The notes: a model not told the origin generated them from the letters alone. A stretch of 64,000 bases of DNA from Conchocele bisecta (GCA_029237695.1 CM055274.1:17907505-17971504); one strand, 5' to 3'; positions 32,056-44,315 are shown, counted from the first letter of the stretch. Numbers and translations are program-made.

Positions 32056-32279
32056 ATGGCGGGGATGCCTGGTGCAGTTCCAGCGTGTTCCAACACTACC
32101 AAATTCGCCACATTTAAACTTTACATGGAAAATTCAGTCAGCACACGTAAGCCAATGCGAACGACGTATGTGTGCTCTCACTGTGGAAATTCGTACGGAA
32201 ATCGGTCTCGTGCTCGTCGTCACATGAAAAAAACTGACAACTATAAATCGTCCAGGTACATCATTGATAGACAGAGGAG
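32056..32279 (+). CDS. Possible first coding exon with a half C2H2 zinc finger
   Basis: ATG 32056 opens a frame that runs through a donor-like GAGGAG/GTAAGC at 32279/32280; without splicing it stops at TAA 32281-32283. The protein has a basic stretch and one zinc-finger-like motif, C-x2-C-x11-H in YVCSHCGNSYGNRSRARRHM. The second histidine is missing. The upstream sequence (TTGATAGGCCGTTAAACACC) looks like a SINE tail, so it could be transposon-derived. Uncertain. Confidence 0.3.
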
Positions 32280-32408
32280 GTAAGCCACGATTTCCTAGAT
32301 CTGAAGTGTGTGTCTGTGGGTCCTGTTAACCAATTACATGCGGAATACACCTTTACGGGCATGAATTTCTTTTAATATTTTATTTTTATTTTTGTTATTT
32401 CTCAATGA

Positions 32409-32480
32409 AAGTATATGTTGTGACCACTCATTTGAACCGTCTCAACGAGACGGTTCAAATAGTGGTCACGACATATACTT
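32409..32480. repeat. Palindromic mini-repeat (GAACCGTCTC/GAGACGGTTC)
   Basis: AAGTATATGTTGTGACCACT and TTTGAACCGTCTC are mirrored to form a 72-bp hairpin. Family members: 31274-31345 (partial), 37277-37326 (left half), 41925-42024, 58805-58860 and 63044-63110 (diverged). Confidence 0.75.
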
Positions 32481-32728
32481 CTGAGCAGATATAAAGAAAA
32501 TATTTAGGATTTCTCACAAACAAAATGGCGTATCCTCAGCATGAAATGGGTTAAGAAGTTTGCCAGAGCTTCTTCAATCTGTCACCGGGGTGGGTCATTT
32601 GTGTGCCGACAAGCCACATTTTCTTGTTTTGTTTAAGGGTGGCCCCTGAGTTTACTGATCAATACTTTGTCACCGGCATTGGTGATGTAACCGCTGATAC
32701 CCAATGATCTGTGTCCTATATCCTGGTC

Positions 32729-32801
32729 GCCCCCCCCCCTCCCCCCCCCCCCCCCCCCACCCCCCCCCCCCCCCCCCCCCCCCCCGCCCCCCCCCCCCCC
32801 C
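32729..32801. repeat. Poly-C tract of about 70 bases
   Basis: C runs broken only by single T, A or G bases. The glycine frames on the opposite strand are artefacts of it. Confidence 0.95.
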
Positions 32802-33271
32802 GCTGACAAAATGAACCTTTCAATGCTGGCAAACAGCATAGACCCTGATCAGACTGCGCACTTGCAATTAATTGCAATTGCACAGTCTGATCAGTGTCTA
32901 CCGTGTTTATTCCAATAGTAGCCCCCTCTTTAATAGTAGCCACCCTCCATACAAAAGCCAGTTTAAATGGCTTTTGTATACGAACACAACATATTTTGAT
33001 CCTATTTTCCACATTTTGATCCCCACGAATTGCATAGGGGGGGGTGTTTATTAGAAGAAATACGGTATGCTGTTTACAAATCAGTCACTGACGTAAGTCT
33101 GAAATTACTAACAGCAAAACCTCTCTACTTCAACCGTGAGACTCCACAACAGAATCAGGATCCATATTTCTTGTAATTTCCATAAGGTCCTTTCTGTTTG
33201 CCAGTGATTTTTATCTCACAGCTGCTATGATGCTGGTCATTACCTACTGAGCTTTCGTGTTAGTTCTTTAA

Positions 33272-33475
33272 CCCTTAGAATGCGGGAACCGAAAATAGTC
33301 GTCTGCTGATAATTCATAGTTTGTCTTTTCTCTCGGTAAAACATGGCTTGGCAGCATTTTAGAATCATTTCCATTGGAAATGATTCTAAAGTGCTGCCAA
33401 ACAAAGTTTTTGATGAGAAAAATGGAAAAATAAAATAACTTCAGCAGACGATAAATTAATTCAGCATTGTAAGGG
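33272..33475. mobile_element. TTAA-type hairpin MITE
   Basis: Flanked by TTAA on both sides (33268-33271, 33476-33479). Ends CCCTTAGAATGC and GCATTGTAAGGG. The middle is a long hairpin centred on CATTTCCATTGGAAATG (33368-33384), and CGTCTGCTG / CAGCAGACG sit just inside the ends. A piggyBac-like non-autonomous family; other copies at 25968, 34307 (different inside), 58889, 59885 and 60478. Confidence 0.8.
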
Positions 33476-33531
33476 TTAACAGGATTTCTATTCTCTGTGA
33501 TATAAATACAGTGAAAACCAGGGTGTCCGGC

Positions 33532-33957
33532 CAGGCGCAGATCCATGATTTCGGGTTAGGGGGGGCGTAATTATTTTGCAATACTTGACTATATTATAGT
33601 GATACAATTAATTGATAATATAGTGAAGTATTGCAAAATAGTCGACCGAGCAGAGCTCAGGATAGCGTTAGGGGGGGTCCGGGGTCATTTCCTCCTGGAA
33701 ATTTTTTGAAATCTACATCGCATTTCCTGCGTTCTGGCGCATTTTGGAGCAAAAATATTGACACTGTCACAGTATGTTTAGACATGATTTTTGATTGAAA
33801 ACGTTTAAATTTTGAAACAATAAGACAACGACCGAAAAATGCATGGAATACATGGCACTTGGCATGAAACGTGCCTTGTAGCTTGTAAAAAATCTTTACT
33901 CCGCGAATTTTAGGGGGGGCGCGCCGGTTCCGCCCGGCCCACCTGAATCCGCCCACG
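33532..33957. mobile_element. MITE, target duplication CCGGC, nested in a pogo-type end
   Basis: Same family as 25548-25894. CCGGC at 33527-33531 and 33958-33962. It interrupts a pogo-type sequence: GTGAAAACCAGGGTGTCCGG lies to the left and CTTAGAGAAGTTTCTCT to the right, so it inserted into that older repeat. Confidence 0.85.
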
Positions 33958-34306
33958 CCGGCTTAGAGAAGTTTCTCTATAAATTAGGCATTTGACCATT
34001 CTGAGCCATAGTTGTGTGCTATGCATCGATCACGAACAGACATTATCACCCGAGATCAAACTTTGAATGAACTAGAAACAACTGACGTGCCCTGATGTTC
34101 ACATGTAACTAACTACTCATCGGATCATACAAAGTTAACTTTTAAAATGACCACACAATTATATAAGAATCTATTTTGAATGGGCTGAAACTACATGTAT
34201 TAAAATATAATACCAGTAACAATAAATTAAACTTTTTCAGATTTATATTTTAAATTTTACGTTCGGATGGTATAGTCTTTTCACATAAACCGTCTAGTAT
34301 ATTTAA

Positions 34307-34527
34307 CCCTTTCCCTGATAGAGACGACTTTTCACGCCTCTGCAGAAGATGTCTTCAGAAAACATTGTGGGAAAAGGAGAAATTGCTTGTAACAAGCAAT
34401 TTCTCCTTTTCCCACAATGTTTTCTACTCTATCAGATAATTTAACCATCATTTGACCCATCATTTGATTCTTTTATTCAGATGTTTTCGATTTGGAAGAG
34501 TCGAAATATCGCAAAACAGGGAAAGGG
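34307..34527. mobile_element. TTAA-flanked MITE with strong internal hairpin
   Basis: TTAA at 34303-34306 and 34528-34531; ends CCCTTTCCCTG and CAGGGAAAGGG. Inside, AACATTGTGGGAAAAGGAGA (34360-34379) is mirrored by its complement up to about 34424, centred on GCTTGTAACAAGC. Confidence 0.75.
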
Positions 34528-34604
34528 TTAACAAGAGTGCGCAACGCGTTTCGTGAGATTTGGCATTGTTTCATAACCTCTATATGTAGCTTCAAGTGGA
34601 GAAA

Positions 34605-34815
34605 TCTGGCTTATGGCATTTGTGACCAGTGTAGCTCCTGATCAAATAGCACACTTCCTGTAGCCTGACAGAGATCTATATTGCTTGTTAGAAGCACTGT
34701 CGGTGTTTCGTTGATTGAATAGTGAACAGTGTAGATCCTGATCAGACTGTGCGGATGCACAGGCTGATCTGGATCTACACTGGTCACAAGTGAATACATT
34801 TCTCCAGTCACAGCT
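34605..34815. repeat. Dispersed repeat with GATCAGACTGTGCGGATGCA hairpin
   Basis: Contains GTGTAGATCCTGATCAGACT facing ATCTGGATCTACACTGGTCA, plus GTGTGCTATTTGATCAGGA on the other strand. Copies or parts at 12275-12345, 15345-15415, 19525-19665 (+), 32840-32902, 36005-36225 (+) and 41515-41715. This is a common non-coding repeat of this genome. Confidence 0.7.
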
Positions 34816-35254
34816 ACATATTTGATATCATTCCTTTGTACCAGACCTCCACTTCAGAATTTACATGTATTGCCATTTTCGGCTTTTGGCTATATTAAAT
34901 AAAAAATCAAGCCCCATTTCTCCAGTCGTAGCCACATATTACGTCTTTGGTATATTCTGAATGATAATGGCAACCATAACACAACCAGGCAATCTTGTTG
35001 TTTCTGGCGTTTCTAGTGGACCCTTGAGATGACAGGAGCTGCATATCATAAGCCACAGATAATAGATTTCTTTAGCATGGCCCCTGGGATTTGCATCTGT
35101 AAACGACACGTTTCTACATATTACAGAAGTGATAAAAATAAATTTGGTGCAGTCTGTAGACAAAATATAACACTAGCACATGACAGGACCTGATGAAATT
35201 GAAGTTGACGTGGTCAGTGCAAGAATGGGGTTGAGTCCATTATGGATTTAGTCA

Positions 35255-35522
35255 AGAGCTCCAGTTAAGGTGCGTAATTTGGAGGTAGTCCATTTCTTCC
35301 ATCATGGCAAGTTGGGATGCAGAATGTCTCATGCTCCAGTTAAGGTGCGTAATTTGGAGGTAAATTTCTTATTTCTTTCTCATCAATTTATGGCAGTTAG
35401 GGTTAGTGATTTAGAATGTCTATTGAGACGATTCTAAAGCACTCCCAACTTGCCATTTTTGATGAAGAAATAACAAATGTTCACCCCAAGTTGGTCAAAT
35501 TACGCACCTTAACTGGAGCTCT
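35255..35522. mobile_element. MITE with duplicated left end
   Basis: AGAGCTCCAGTTAAGGTGCG begins the element and its complement ends it. The left terminal word (CTCCAGTTAAGGTGCGTAAT) occurs a second time at 35333-35352, so the left end is duplicated. Core hairpin around GATTTAGAATGTCTATTGAG. Confidence 0.75.
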
Positions 35523-36004
35523 GGATTTAGTATTTTGAGTGACTGTTAGTATTTTGAGTGGCTGTGTTAGTATGCGAGTGGCTGTGAGTCGCTTAATATG
35601 GACTTAAACCCTCTTCTTCCTCTGACCCATTCAGTTGGTCTAGTCTTTTTTTTGTGGAACATAATTATAACAATGGAATGGAAATAAAATATACACCCTG
35701 TACCCTGAAAAAAATTGGGGTACATATAGTCACCACACTGTTTGTCTGTCAGGGCTAACATCCAGGAGTTAAGAGTTAAGGGGCGGAGCCTAAGACAATA
35801 GATTCCTTTGATTCATTCCGTAAGCTCCTAATTCTATTGAAATTTAGGAGCTATTCCTTTGATCTTTTAAAGAACAAATAGCTCATAAACCCGAAATGTT
35901 ACAATGTACGTCTTGGCTTGAAACTTCATACTCTTATTTGTCATCATCCATGTTTTTAATCTATAGCCCAGCTATGTGGCTCCTATGCGCAAGGTCAAAT
36001 GTGG

Positions 36005-36225
36005 TTGTGACTTGAGAAATGAGGCTTTTGGGTTTTGCGACCAGTGAAGTGCATCCACATCTAATCAGGATCTGCACTGTTTATTTCATCAATGAAACAC
36101 CTATCATGCTTCTAACAAGCAATACAGATCATTATCCATCTACAGGAGTGTGCTATTTGATCAGGAAATACACCGGTCACAAATCCCATAAGTCCCATTT
36201 CTGCAGTCACACCCACAATTATGGA
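36005..36225. repeat. Dispersed repeat, + copy
   Basis: Opposite orientation to 34605-34815. AGGAGTGTGCTATTTGATCA and TCACAAATCCCATAAG are shared. The DNA from 36226 to 37030 holds nothing recognisable. Confidence 0.65.
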
Positions 36226-37097
36226 AACAATGGAATATTTCCCTAAAAATACAAATCTGCTGATTTTCTTTTAAGATTGTAGTTGCTCTGAATAGTCATA
36301 TATTAGAAAGTCATGGATACCGGTAGTCATGGTTATGTCATGACACTGTTACCAGTGTACCTGATGAAGGTTACATTAATCAAAACATTATAATTTCTGT
36401 GTTGGACATTTTTAATTTTCATTTCATTGTATCGCTATAGATTAGAAAGATTACATTGCTTCTATGAAAGCTACCCTGTACTTTATTGTGCAGAAGCAAT
36501 ATAATTTAATATTCTTGAAAAAGTTTCTGTAATTAGTTAATGCTTATATTATCCAAGAGAATAATTCATTGAAAATATAATCTACCCACGGTTTTATGTG
36601 CATTGGTATCAACCAATCAACCATGTCATTTGGTCTGTCGGTAGTCAATGAAACCTTGCTGTATTGCAAACAGTGTTGATCATTACCGTGTACTTAATAA
36701 ACTACTTTCACATAGTCACATATGCATTTTTTATAATTTAATAATTTGCATAAATGTGTTTTGTTCACTAAATGATGGAGGATAGTGTATGCCCAGCTCA
36801 GTACATGTGAAAGTTCAAGCAAATCTGCAGCTACTCTGGTTGCAGAAATGTTAAGTATACCTTTTTCACCAGCTGACAGCTTATTTTAATTATGCATCTA
36901 TTGATCATTGGAGACGCTTCACGTTTCATTTGGGAAATCTGGTAATTTATTTTTTTGTCTCAATGAAAAATTTAAAAGCATTTGTCCTTGTCGACTGTTG
37001 TACACCAAGATTAGTCTGATCATGGTCTACACTGTTCACACATACTTGTATTACAGGTGGTCCTACGTCCAACACTGTTCACATACCTGTATTACAG

Positions 37098-37181
37098 GTG
37101 ATCCTATGTCCAACAGGGTTGACGTACCGACAGAGCTGCTTGACATGGGCTTGCTTGATGACATGGCTTATAACTGCCAAG
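37098..37181 (+). CDS. Internal exon of an unidentified host gene (28 residues, phase 1-1)
   Basis: Bounded by CTGTATTACAG (acceptor) and CCAAG/GTAACC (donor). It reads GDPMSNRVDVPTELLDMG and ends DDMAYNCQ. The acidic, balanced composition is gene-like. The acceptor region is duplicated just upstream (37031-37073 and 37074-37114 are near copies), giving two AG sites. An alternative acceptor is at 37116. The protein family is not recognised; it could belong to the same gene as the exon at 28900, but the phases do not join directly. Confidence 0.45.
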
Positions 37182-37336
37182 GTAACCACTTCGAGGGAAA
37201 TTATTAACCCATCTTATTTTGAATTCACCTATCTGGGGTATGGACAAATTGAATTATTTTTTGCTATTTTCTTTCTCAAAAGTATATGTTGTCACCACTC
37301 ATTCGAACCATCTCATTTGAGCCACTATTTTGAACA

Positions 37337-37505
37337 GGGCCCAGTTGTTCAAAACACCAGTTAGCTTAAAGGACTGTTAAATCCTTAACGGACTGTTAAA
37401 TCCTTAACTGAATGGTTAAAATCTCTGTTAAAACAGAGATTTTAACCATTCAGTTAAGGATTTAACAGTCCGTTAAGCTAACGGATGTTTTGAGCAACCG
37501 GGCCC
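37337..37505. mobile_element. 169-bp palindromic MITE (GGGCCC ends)
   Basis: GGGCCCAGTTGTTCAAAACA at the left against TGTTTTGAGCAACCGGGCCC at the right. The inside folds on CTCTGTTAAAACAGAG (37422-37437), and GGACTGTTAAATCCTTAAC is repeated in the left arm. Confidence 0.85.
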
Positions 37506-37729
37506 AGACTGTCATATTGTATAAATTAACAAACACCAATTAATTCTCTTATCTCTTTCTGTTGAAAGCATGTCCTGTCCCCATGATTCATAATTTGAAA
37601 TTAATGAGAATACATTTTAAATTTTAATTGTGTTTGTTTATCAATGTCATTAATGCACCAGAGCTTGTTTGTATCTATTTGAAACTGATGTTATGATATG
37701 AGTGCATGTGTATTCCTGTTCATTATCAT

Positions 37730-39830
37730 GTGAGTGGCTGTGTATTTTTTGAGTGTCTAAGTTAGCATGCATGTGTCTGAGTTAGCATGTGAGTTGCTGT
37801 GTTAGCATGTCAGTTGCTGTATTAGCATGTCAGTGGCTGTATTAGCATGTCAGTGGCTGCCAGTGGCTTTGTTAGCATGTGTGTTACTGTATTATCATGT
37901 GGGTGGGTGTTTAGATGTTGTGTTACGTATTATCATGTGGGTGGCTGTATTAGCATGTGTGTTACTGTATTATCATGTGGGTGGCTGTATTAGCATGTCA
38001 GTGGCTGCCAGTGGCTGTGTTAGCATGTGTGTTACTGTATTATCATGTGGGGTGGCGTGTTAGCATGTGTGTTACTGTATTATCATGTGGGTGGCTGTAT
38101 TAGCATGTGTGTTACTGTATTATCATGTGGGTGGCTGTATTAGCATGTCAGTGGCTGCCAGTGGCTGTGTTAGCATGTGTGTTACTGTATTATCATGTGG
38201 GTGGCTGTGTTAGCATGTGTGTTACTGTATTATCATGTGGGTGGCTGTATTAGCATGTCAGTGGCTGCCAGTGGCTGTGTTAGCATGTGTGTTACTGTAT
38301 TATCATGTGGGTGGCTGTTATAGCATGTGTGTTTACTGTATTAGCATGGTGTGGCTGTTATTAGCATGTTCAGGGTGTTACTGGCAGGTGCTGTTAGCAT
38401 GTGTGATTACTGTATTATCATGTGGGTGGCTGTGTTAGCATGTGTGTTACTGTATTATCATGTGAGTGGCTGTGTTATCATGTGCGTGGCTGTGCTGGTA
38501 TTTTGAGTGTCTGAGTTAGCATATGAGTGGCTGTGTTAGTATGTGAGTGGCTGTGCTAGTATTTTGAGTGTGAGTTAGCATGTGGGTGGCTGTGTTAGCA
38601 TGTGAGTGGCTGTATTATCATGTGAGTGGCTGTGTTAGCATGTGAGTGGCTGTGTTAGCATGTGAGTGGCTGTGTTAGCATGTGAGTGGATGTGTTAGTA
38701 TGTGAGTGGCTGTGTTGGCATGTGAGTGACTGGGTTATCATGCGAGTGTTATCATGCTGTGTTAGCACATGCGTGGCTGGGTAAGCATGTGAGTGGCCGT
38801 GTTAGCATGTGAGTGGCTGTGTTAGCATGGCAGTTGCTGTGTTAGCATGTCAGTTGCTGTATTAGCATATCAGTGGCTGTATTAGCATGTCAGTGGATGT
38901 GTTAGCATGCGAGTTACTGTATTATCATGTGATTGACTGTGTTACCATGTGAGTGGCTGCGTTAGTATGTGAGTGGCTGTGTTAGCACATGTGTGGCTGG
39001 GTTACCATGTGAGTGGCTGGGTTACCATGTGAGTGGCTGTGTTAGCACATACATGGCTGGGTTAGCATGTGAGTGGCTGGGTTAGCATGTGAGTGGCTGT
39101 GTTAGCATGTGAGTGGCTGTGTTGACATATGAGTGGCTGGGTTAGCATATGAGTGGCTGGGTTAGCATGTGAGTGGCTGTGTTAGTATGTGAGTGGCTGT
39201 GTTAGCATGTGAGTGGCTGTGTTAGCACATGCGTGGCTGAGTTAGCATGTGAGTGGCTGGGTTAGCATGTGAGTGGCTGGGTTAGCATGTGAGTGGCTGT
39301 GTTGGCATATGAGTGGCTGTGTTGGCATGTGAGTGGTTGTGTTAGCATGGGAGTGGCTGTGTTAGCATGTGAGTGGTTGTGTTAGCATATATGTGGCTGT
39401 GTCAGCATGTGAGTGGCTGTGTTAGCACATGAGTGGCTGGGTTAGCATTTGAGTGGATGTGTTGGCATGTGAGTGGTTGTGTTAGTATGTGAGTGGCTGG
39501 GTTAGCATGTGAGTGGCTGTGTTGGCATGTGAGTGGCTGTGTTAGTATGTGAGTGGCTGTGTTAGCACATGAGTGGATGTGTTAGTATGTGAGTGGCTGT
39601 GTTAGCACACAAGAGGCTGTGTTAGCATTTGAGTGGTTGTGTTAGCATGTGATTGGTTGTGTTAGTATTTTGAGTGACTGTGTTAGTATTTTGAGTGGAT
39701 GTGCTAGTATTTTTGGTGGCTGTGTTAGCATGTGAGTGACTGTGTTAGTATGTGAGTGAATGGCTGTGTTAGTATGTGAGTGGCTGTGTTAGCATTTTGA
39801 GTGAGCTGTGGTAGCGTGTGAGTGCACCTG
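37730..39830. repeat. 2.1-kb minisatellite, 20-bp unit GTTAGCATGTGAGTGGCTGT
   Basis: About 100 copies. From 37850 to 38460 a higher-order pattern appears: units with GTTACTGTATTATCATGTGG alternate with units containing CAGTGGCTGCCAGTGGCTG, at irregular 113-154 bp spacing. From 38580 to 39660 units are nearly uniform. A few related units lie apart at 35535-35590, about 2.1 kb upstream. Confidence 0.95.
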
Positions 39831-41272
39831 CATGTGAGTAAATGTATGTCGTTGAAAGTGTCTGTTTTCGTGTACTCATTTTCTATTCAAAAGCCTTAAT
39901 TTGCACATTATTTGTCCATTCTAAACATTAAGGACCCGTTCTATACCTGATTGCATCGTAATTGTGATGTAATATATTTATAACATATATGTGAACATTG
40001 CCTCGTTACTGTATCCTATATGGCACATAGAGTGGCGAACTCGGCCATCTTTGTGTGTTCCAGCCATCAACCACTTTCACCTCTTCTGGTGTTTGACACA
40101 AAACTCAAAATGTGAAGTAGAACATATGATATAATTTAGTTAATCACATGTAGAAAAGCCAGGACAACAGACTTCTATCAATTATATTACACCAAACAGT
40201 AAACTATGTCGGTTTTCTGGACAGGTTTGTGTCTGTGTTTTTAAAAACATGAACCACCATTGTAAATACAGAAAATCGCACAGTGTATCACTTAACTGGC
40301 CAACCACACAACACACACCATATATCTACTACTGTACCTACTACTGCACTCTGGTATTAACTATCAAATCCAGTGACATGTAAGCAGTTACCTGAGTGTA
40401 TTGTCCCTGGTGTCTACTCGCCTACTATGCGAGTAAATATGACTTTACCTATGGGTAATGTGTACACTAACAATAGGTTGTGCATCAGATTGAAAAGTTT
40501 ACACATCAAAATTTATTTTAAGATTGATGGGAGAAATGCTCAGATATCTCGTCCTTTGTATCGTTTGCTGGCATAATATTTATAGGATGCCGTTGTCATA
40601 TCTGTCTATGATGTCTTGCACCAAATTTTATTTGGTTTACTGTTATATTATTTGCTGTGTGACATGCACGAAGTGATGAAACTGTACAATGGCTTGTACA
40701 TACAAAGATGGCGGAGACGGCAACTCAATGTACCATATAGTATACAGTAACAAGACAATATTCACATGTGTTATATGCATATATCACATCACTTTTATGA
40801 ACCAATTATCATTGAAGCCAAGTGTATCTATCTATGACATAATTCATTAATGGAAGCAGGAAGTCCAATAATTGACCACAAATCTGCAACACATAAACTA
40901 ACTTCCCCCAGTTGGAAAATATCCCATGTCCATCAACAGATATTTATGATAATCATTACCATACAAATATAAACTGTATATTTTGACTGTATTTTCCTGT
41001 TCATCTTAGAAAACATGCAAACTGGAATATATTTATAATCATTTGATGAACATGATCAATCTAAATAGCTCAGAATTTGCATGTATTTGTGGTCAAATAA
41101 ACAAAATATGCTGTAATTAATCGTAAGCCCATCTGTTTATCTGGAGCTGTAATGTTATTCATGAAGTGGTTGCAGCCACTGCCTATGTCCATTACAACTG
41201 ACCATTACTCCATCTTCTAGTGCAGCTTTATTGTCCAGTAATTCACAGCATCCGGGATTTATCACCATATGA
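39831..41272. other. No gene or repeat recognised
   Basis: AT-rich single-copy-looking DNA. The only longer frame (40373-40576) has no domain and no splice context. Confidence 0.5.
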
Positions 41273-41512
41273 GACACGCCATGTGATTTTGTACCTAAGA
41301 ACATGTCGATTTTTCATGAAATATATATACAGAAACTGTGATATTTTCTGTAAATGACAAAATATTCATAGCAAATGCAGACTTCAATTCCGCATTTGCT
41401 GTGAATGATTTCGTCAACTTTCGACGTTGTTACAGAAACTTTTGTAAAGTTTGTAAATATGTTTTCATGAAATATTGCACATGTTCTTAGATACAAAATC
41501 ACATGGCGTGTC
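41273..41512. mobile_element. 240-bp palindromic MITE
   Basis: Left CACGCCATGTGATTTTGTAC and right AAAATCACATGGCGTG are mirrored, continuing through CTAAGAACATG and TTTCATGAAATAT. The centre is near CAGACTTCAATTCCGCATTTG. Confidence 0.7.
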
Positions 41513-41514
41513 TA

Positions 41515-41715
41515 GTATGTGGCCGTGAACAGTGTAGCTCCTGATACTGTAGTGCATTCATGCAGCAGGATAAGGGACTATGCTGTTTGTCAGAAACAGG
41601 ACAAGTGTTTCACCGACTGAATGACGATCAATGCAGATCCTGATCAGACTGCGCGGATGCGCAGGCTGATCTGGATCTACACTGGTCACAAAACCTAATA
41701 GCCCCATTTCTCCAG
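41515..41715. repeat. Dispersed repeat copy, directly after the MITE
   Basis: Contains GTGTAGCTCCTGATACTGTA and a hairpin around ATCAGACTGCGCGGATGCGC. Same family as 34605-34815, same order. Confidence 0.65.
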
Positions 41716-41924
41716 TCACAGCCACAAATATATACAGTTACCATTGGACTAATGTCTTCTCAAACACACTTTTGTCTAAATTGTTTGCGAAATAGGCTGT
41801 AATTTTCTTTATTAGGGTTCTAATAGCAATTTGTAATGATTTTCCACTGTTGATACTGATGTATTCTGGACATTGTTAATCCATTAATTACATCATGACG
41901 ATATACCATATATATGTTCTTTAT

Positions 41925-42024
41925 TTCTCAATAGAAATCTACGTTGTGACTACCATTTGAATCGTCTCATTGAGTCGATTCAAATGAGTGGTCACAACAT
42001 ATATTTTCATTGAGGAATGAGAAA
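41925..42024. repeat. Palindromic mini-repeat copy
   Basis: TTTCTCAATAGAAATCTACG at the left, ATATTTTCATTGAGGAATGA at the right, centre CGTCTCATTGAGTCGAT. Family of 32409-32480. Confidence 0.7.
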
Positions 42025-42289
42025 ATTGAACAGAAAACATATCAAAATGTTTGTATGCCTAAATTTGTATTTCGAATGTAATTGATTAATACACATGTGT
42101 TATTTATTGGTTGTATGTGTATGCGCCTTCACTGCTGAAATTGATTCTCTACAGTTTACTCACCTCACTGACTTTGGTGAACAGTGTAGTCCCTGATCTT
42201 GTGCGATGCTAGTCACAAACATTGAGATCCATTTTTAGCACGCCTTTCGAAGAAAGGAGTGCTTATGGCATACCCTCGGCTTCATAGTC

Positions 42290-43560
42290 TGTTCGTCTAC
42301 AAACAGACCCCCACCAACCACAAGTTCAAGGTCACAGTCTTAGTGCTTTCATTAACTTAACGTTAGTGGAAATTTGTTATAACTTCTGTTTCCTTTCACC
42401 AAACCTTTTGATATTGCACACATGTCTTTCTCTAATGATTCTCTATTATGCTGTGACAAATCCATGATCCTCAGACCCCCGCTAACCCCAAGGTCTAGGT
42501 CGCAGTCTTTGCGCTTTCATAAACTTAATGTTCGGGGAAATTTGTTAGAATTTCTGTTTCCGTTCACCAAACGTTTTGATATTTCAGACATGCCTTTCTC
42601 TAATAATTCTTTATCATACTGTAACAAATCCACGACCCTCAGAACCCTGCTAACACCAAGGTCAAGGTCACTGTTTTTGTGCTTTCATAAACTTAACATT
42701 GGTGGAAATTTGTTATAATTTGTGTTTCCTTTCACCAAATATTTTGATATTTCATACATGCTTTTCTGTAATGATTCTCTATCATGCTGTGACAAATCTT
42801 TGATGATCAGACCCCCGCTAACCCCAATGTCAAGGTCACTGTCTTTGTGCTTTCATAAACTTAAAGGCCCTGAACGATTTTTTCGAAAACAAAAACATGT
42901 TTGGCAACTGATTTAGTACACAAAACTAACATATACTGCCTAATAGATACATCTCAAGTGTTGAGATTTACATCTTAATCGCAATGTGAAGACAACAAAA
43001 ACTTGTTTTGTGTACCACTCAGTGCAAAATGTCAATATTGACAATTTCATTTCCGTAACCCAACGGCTTCAGCTCGGAGGCGAGTTGATAAACTCGATCC
43101 GGCTATCGGAATTCATCAGCCGCGAATCGGGGAGTTGAGGAGTTGACCTGAGCGTCTATCGGAAAATCGATCGGCTTTGAAACACGCACCTGCTGTTTGT
43201 TTGTCAACAAATATTGATATTTTCTACAAACTCATTTTTGTACCAAAATGAATGCAAACAGTTTCAAAGTGTGTGTAAATAGAAACCTGTTGGATTTATG
43301 TGTGGGAAAACACAATAGGAGGCCAAATTCGGCAACTTGAGCCGTATAGGGGCTTTCAACGTTGGAGTAAATTTGTTATAGTTTCTGTTTCCTTTCATCA
43401 AACATTTTGATATTTCACACACACATGCCTTTCTTTATAATTCTTTATCATGTTATCCACGGCCCTCAGGACCCCTCTAACCCCAAGGTCAAGGTCACAA
43501 TCTTAGCGCCTTCGCAAACTTAACATTGGGGGAAAATTGTCATAATTTCTGTTTCCTTTA
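42290..43560. repeat. Tandem ~155-bp repeat (ATAACTTCTGTTTCCTTTCA / CCCCAAGGTCAAGGTC)
   Basis: Units start at about 42380, 42538 and 42712, then again after a gap at 43375 and 43545. Each carries TTCACCAAAC, TTTTGATATT, ATTCTCTATCATGCTGTGAC and ACCCCAAGGTCAAGGTCAC. The gap 42866-43345 holds GC-rich DNA of another origin (around 43070-43190) with no gene seen. A related family forms 57590-58010. Confidence 0.75.
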
Positions 43561-44091
43561 ACACAGCTTCTTGGTAATCGTTAAACTAATTAAGCACCAC
43601 CAGGCACGCTTCGTTGTCTTCTGACAACTCGTGTAATATGGCGGTCGACAAGTTTAAGCTATTTTGTTTTGGTATTGTTTCCCATAAAGTCAGTGGAACA
43701 TGGCTCAAAGTGTCTTTGATCTACTGGCATAGTGTCTCAACTCTGGGTTTAAATATTTGATGGTCCAGGAAATTATACTGTCAGTGTAATGTGCCCACAC
43801 CTCTACTATTCTTGATATTGGAATGGGTGTCTGGAATATGGTGCCGTAATGTGTCTGCTAACGGGAATTCATTTCATAAGTTATAATGAGCATGATTTAG
43901 TTTGCAAGAATAGCACTACAGAGAACATGGTTTAGATTAACATAGAGAGAAAACCATGCTTGTGTCTTTTGATATCAGATTTATCAGGCACAGCTAGGAA
44001 AAGTAGGTATTCATGCTAAGAAATATGTATTTATAATGTTTTTGTTAAAGGGAACAAGTGAGCTATTGTTGTCTACCCTTGTTGACTGGCC

Positions 44092-44315
44092 ATGCCTCAA
44101 CGGGCGTATATTGTGACCTTCAGCACTCTCGTTCAATTTGGATACTGTGATACATTGTATCAACATCAATGCCTGATACAGCATTTTACTATTGGTCAGT
44201 GTCACTGACCAATAGTAAAATGCTGTATCAGGCATTGATGTTGATACAATGTATCACAGTCAATCCAAATTGAACAAGAGTGCCGAAGGTCACAATATAC
44301 GCCCATTGAGACATA
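44092..44315. repeat. 224-bp near-perfect palindrome
   Basis: Each arm is about 110 bp; centre near 44204 (CAGTGTCACTG). For example GATACATTGTATCAACATCA at 44149 is mirrored at about 44240-44260. Frames within it are by-products. Probably a hairpin MITE; no target duplication could be fixed. Confidence 0.8.

Noticed and set aside
32633..33012. Glycine-rich frames
   Set aside because: Produced by the poly-C tract.
37730..39830. Long frames with repeated Cys/Val/Trp motifs
   Set aside because: They are translations of the 20-bp minisatellite, without start context or splice sites.
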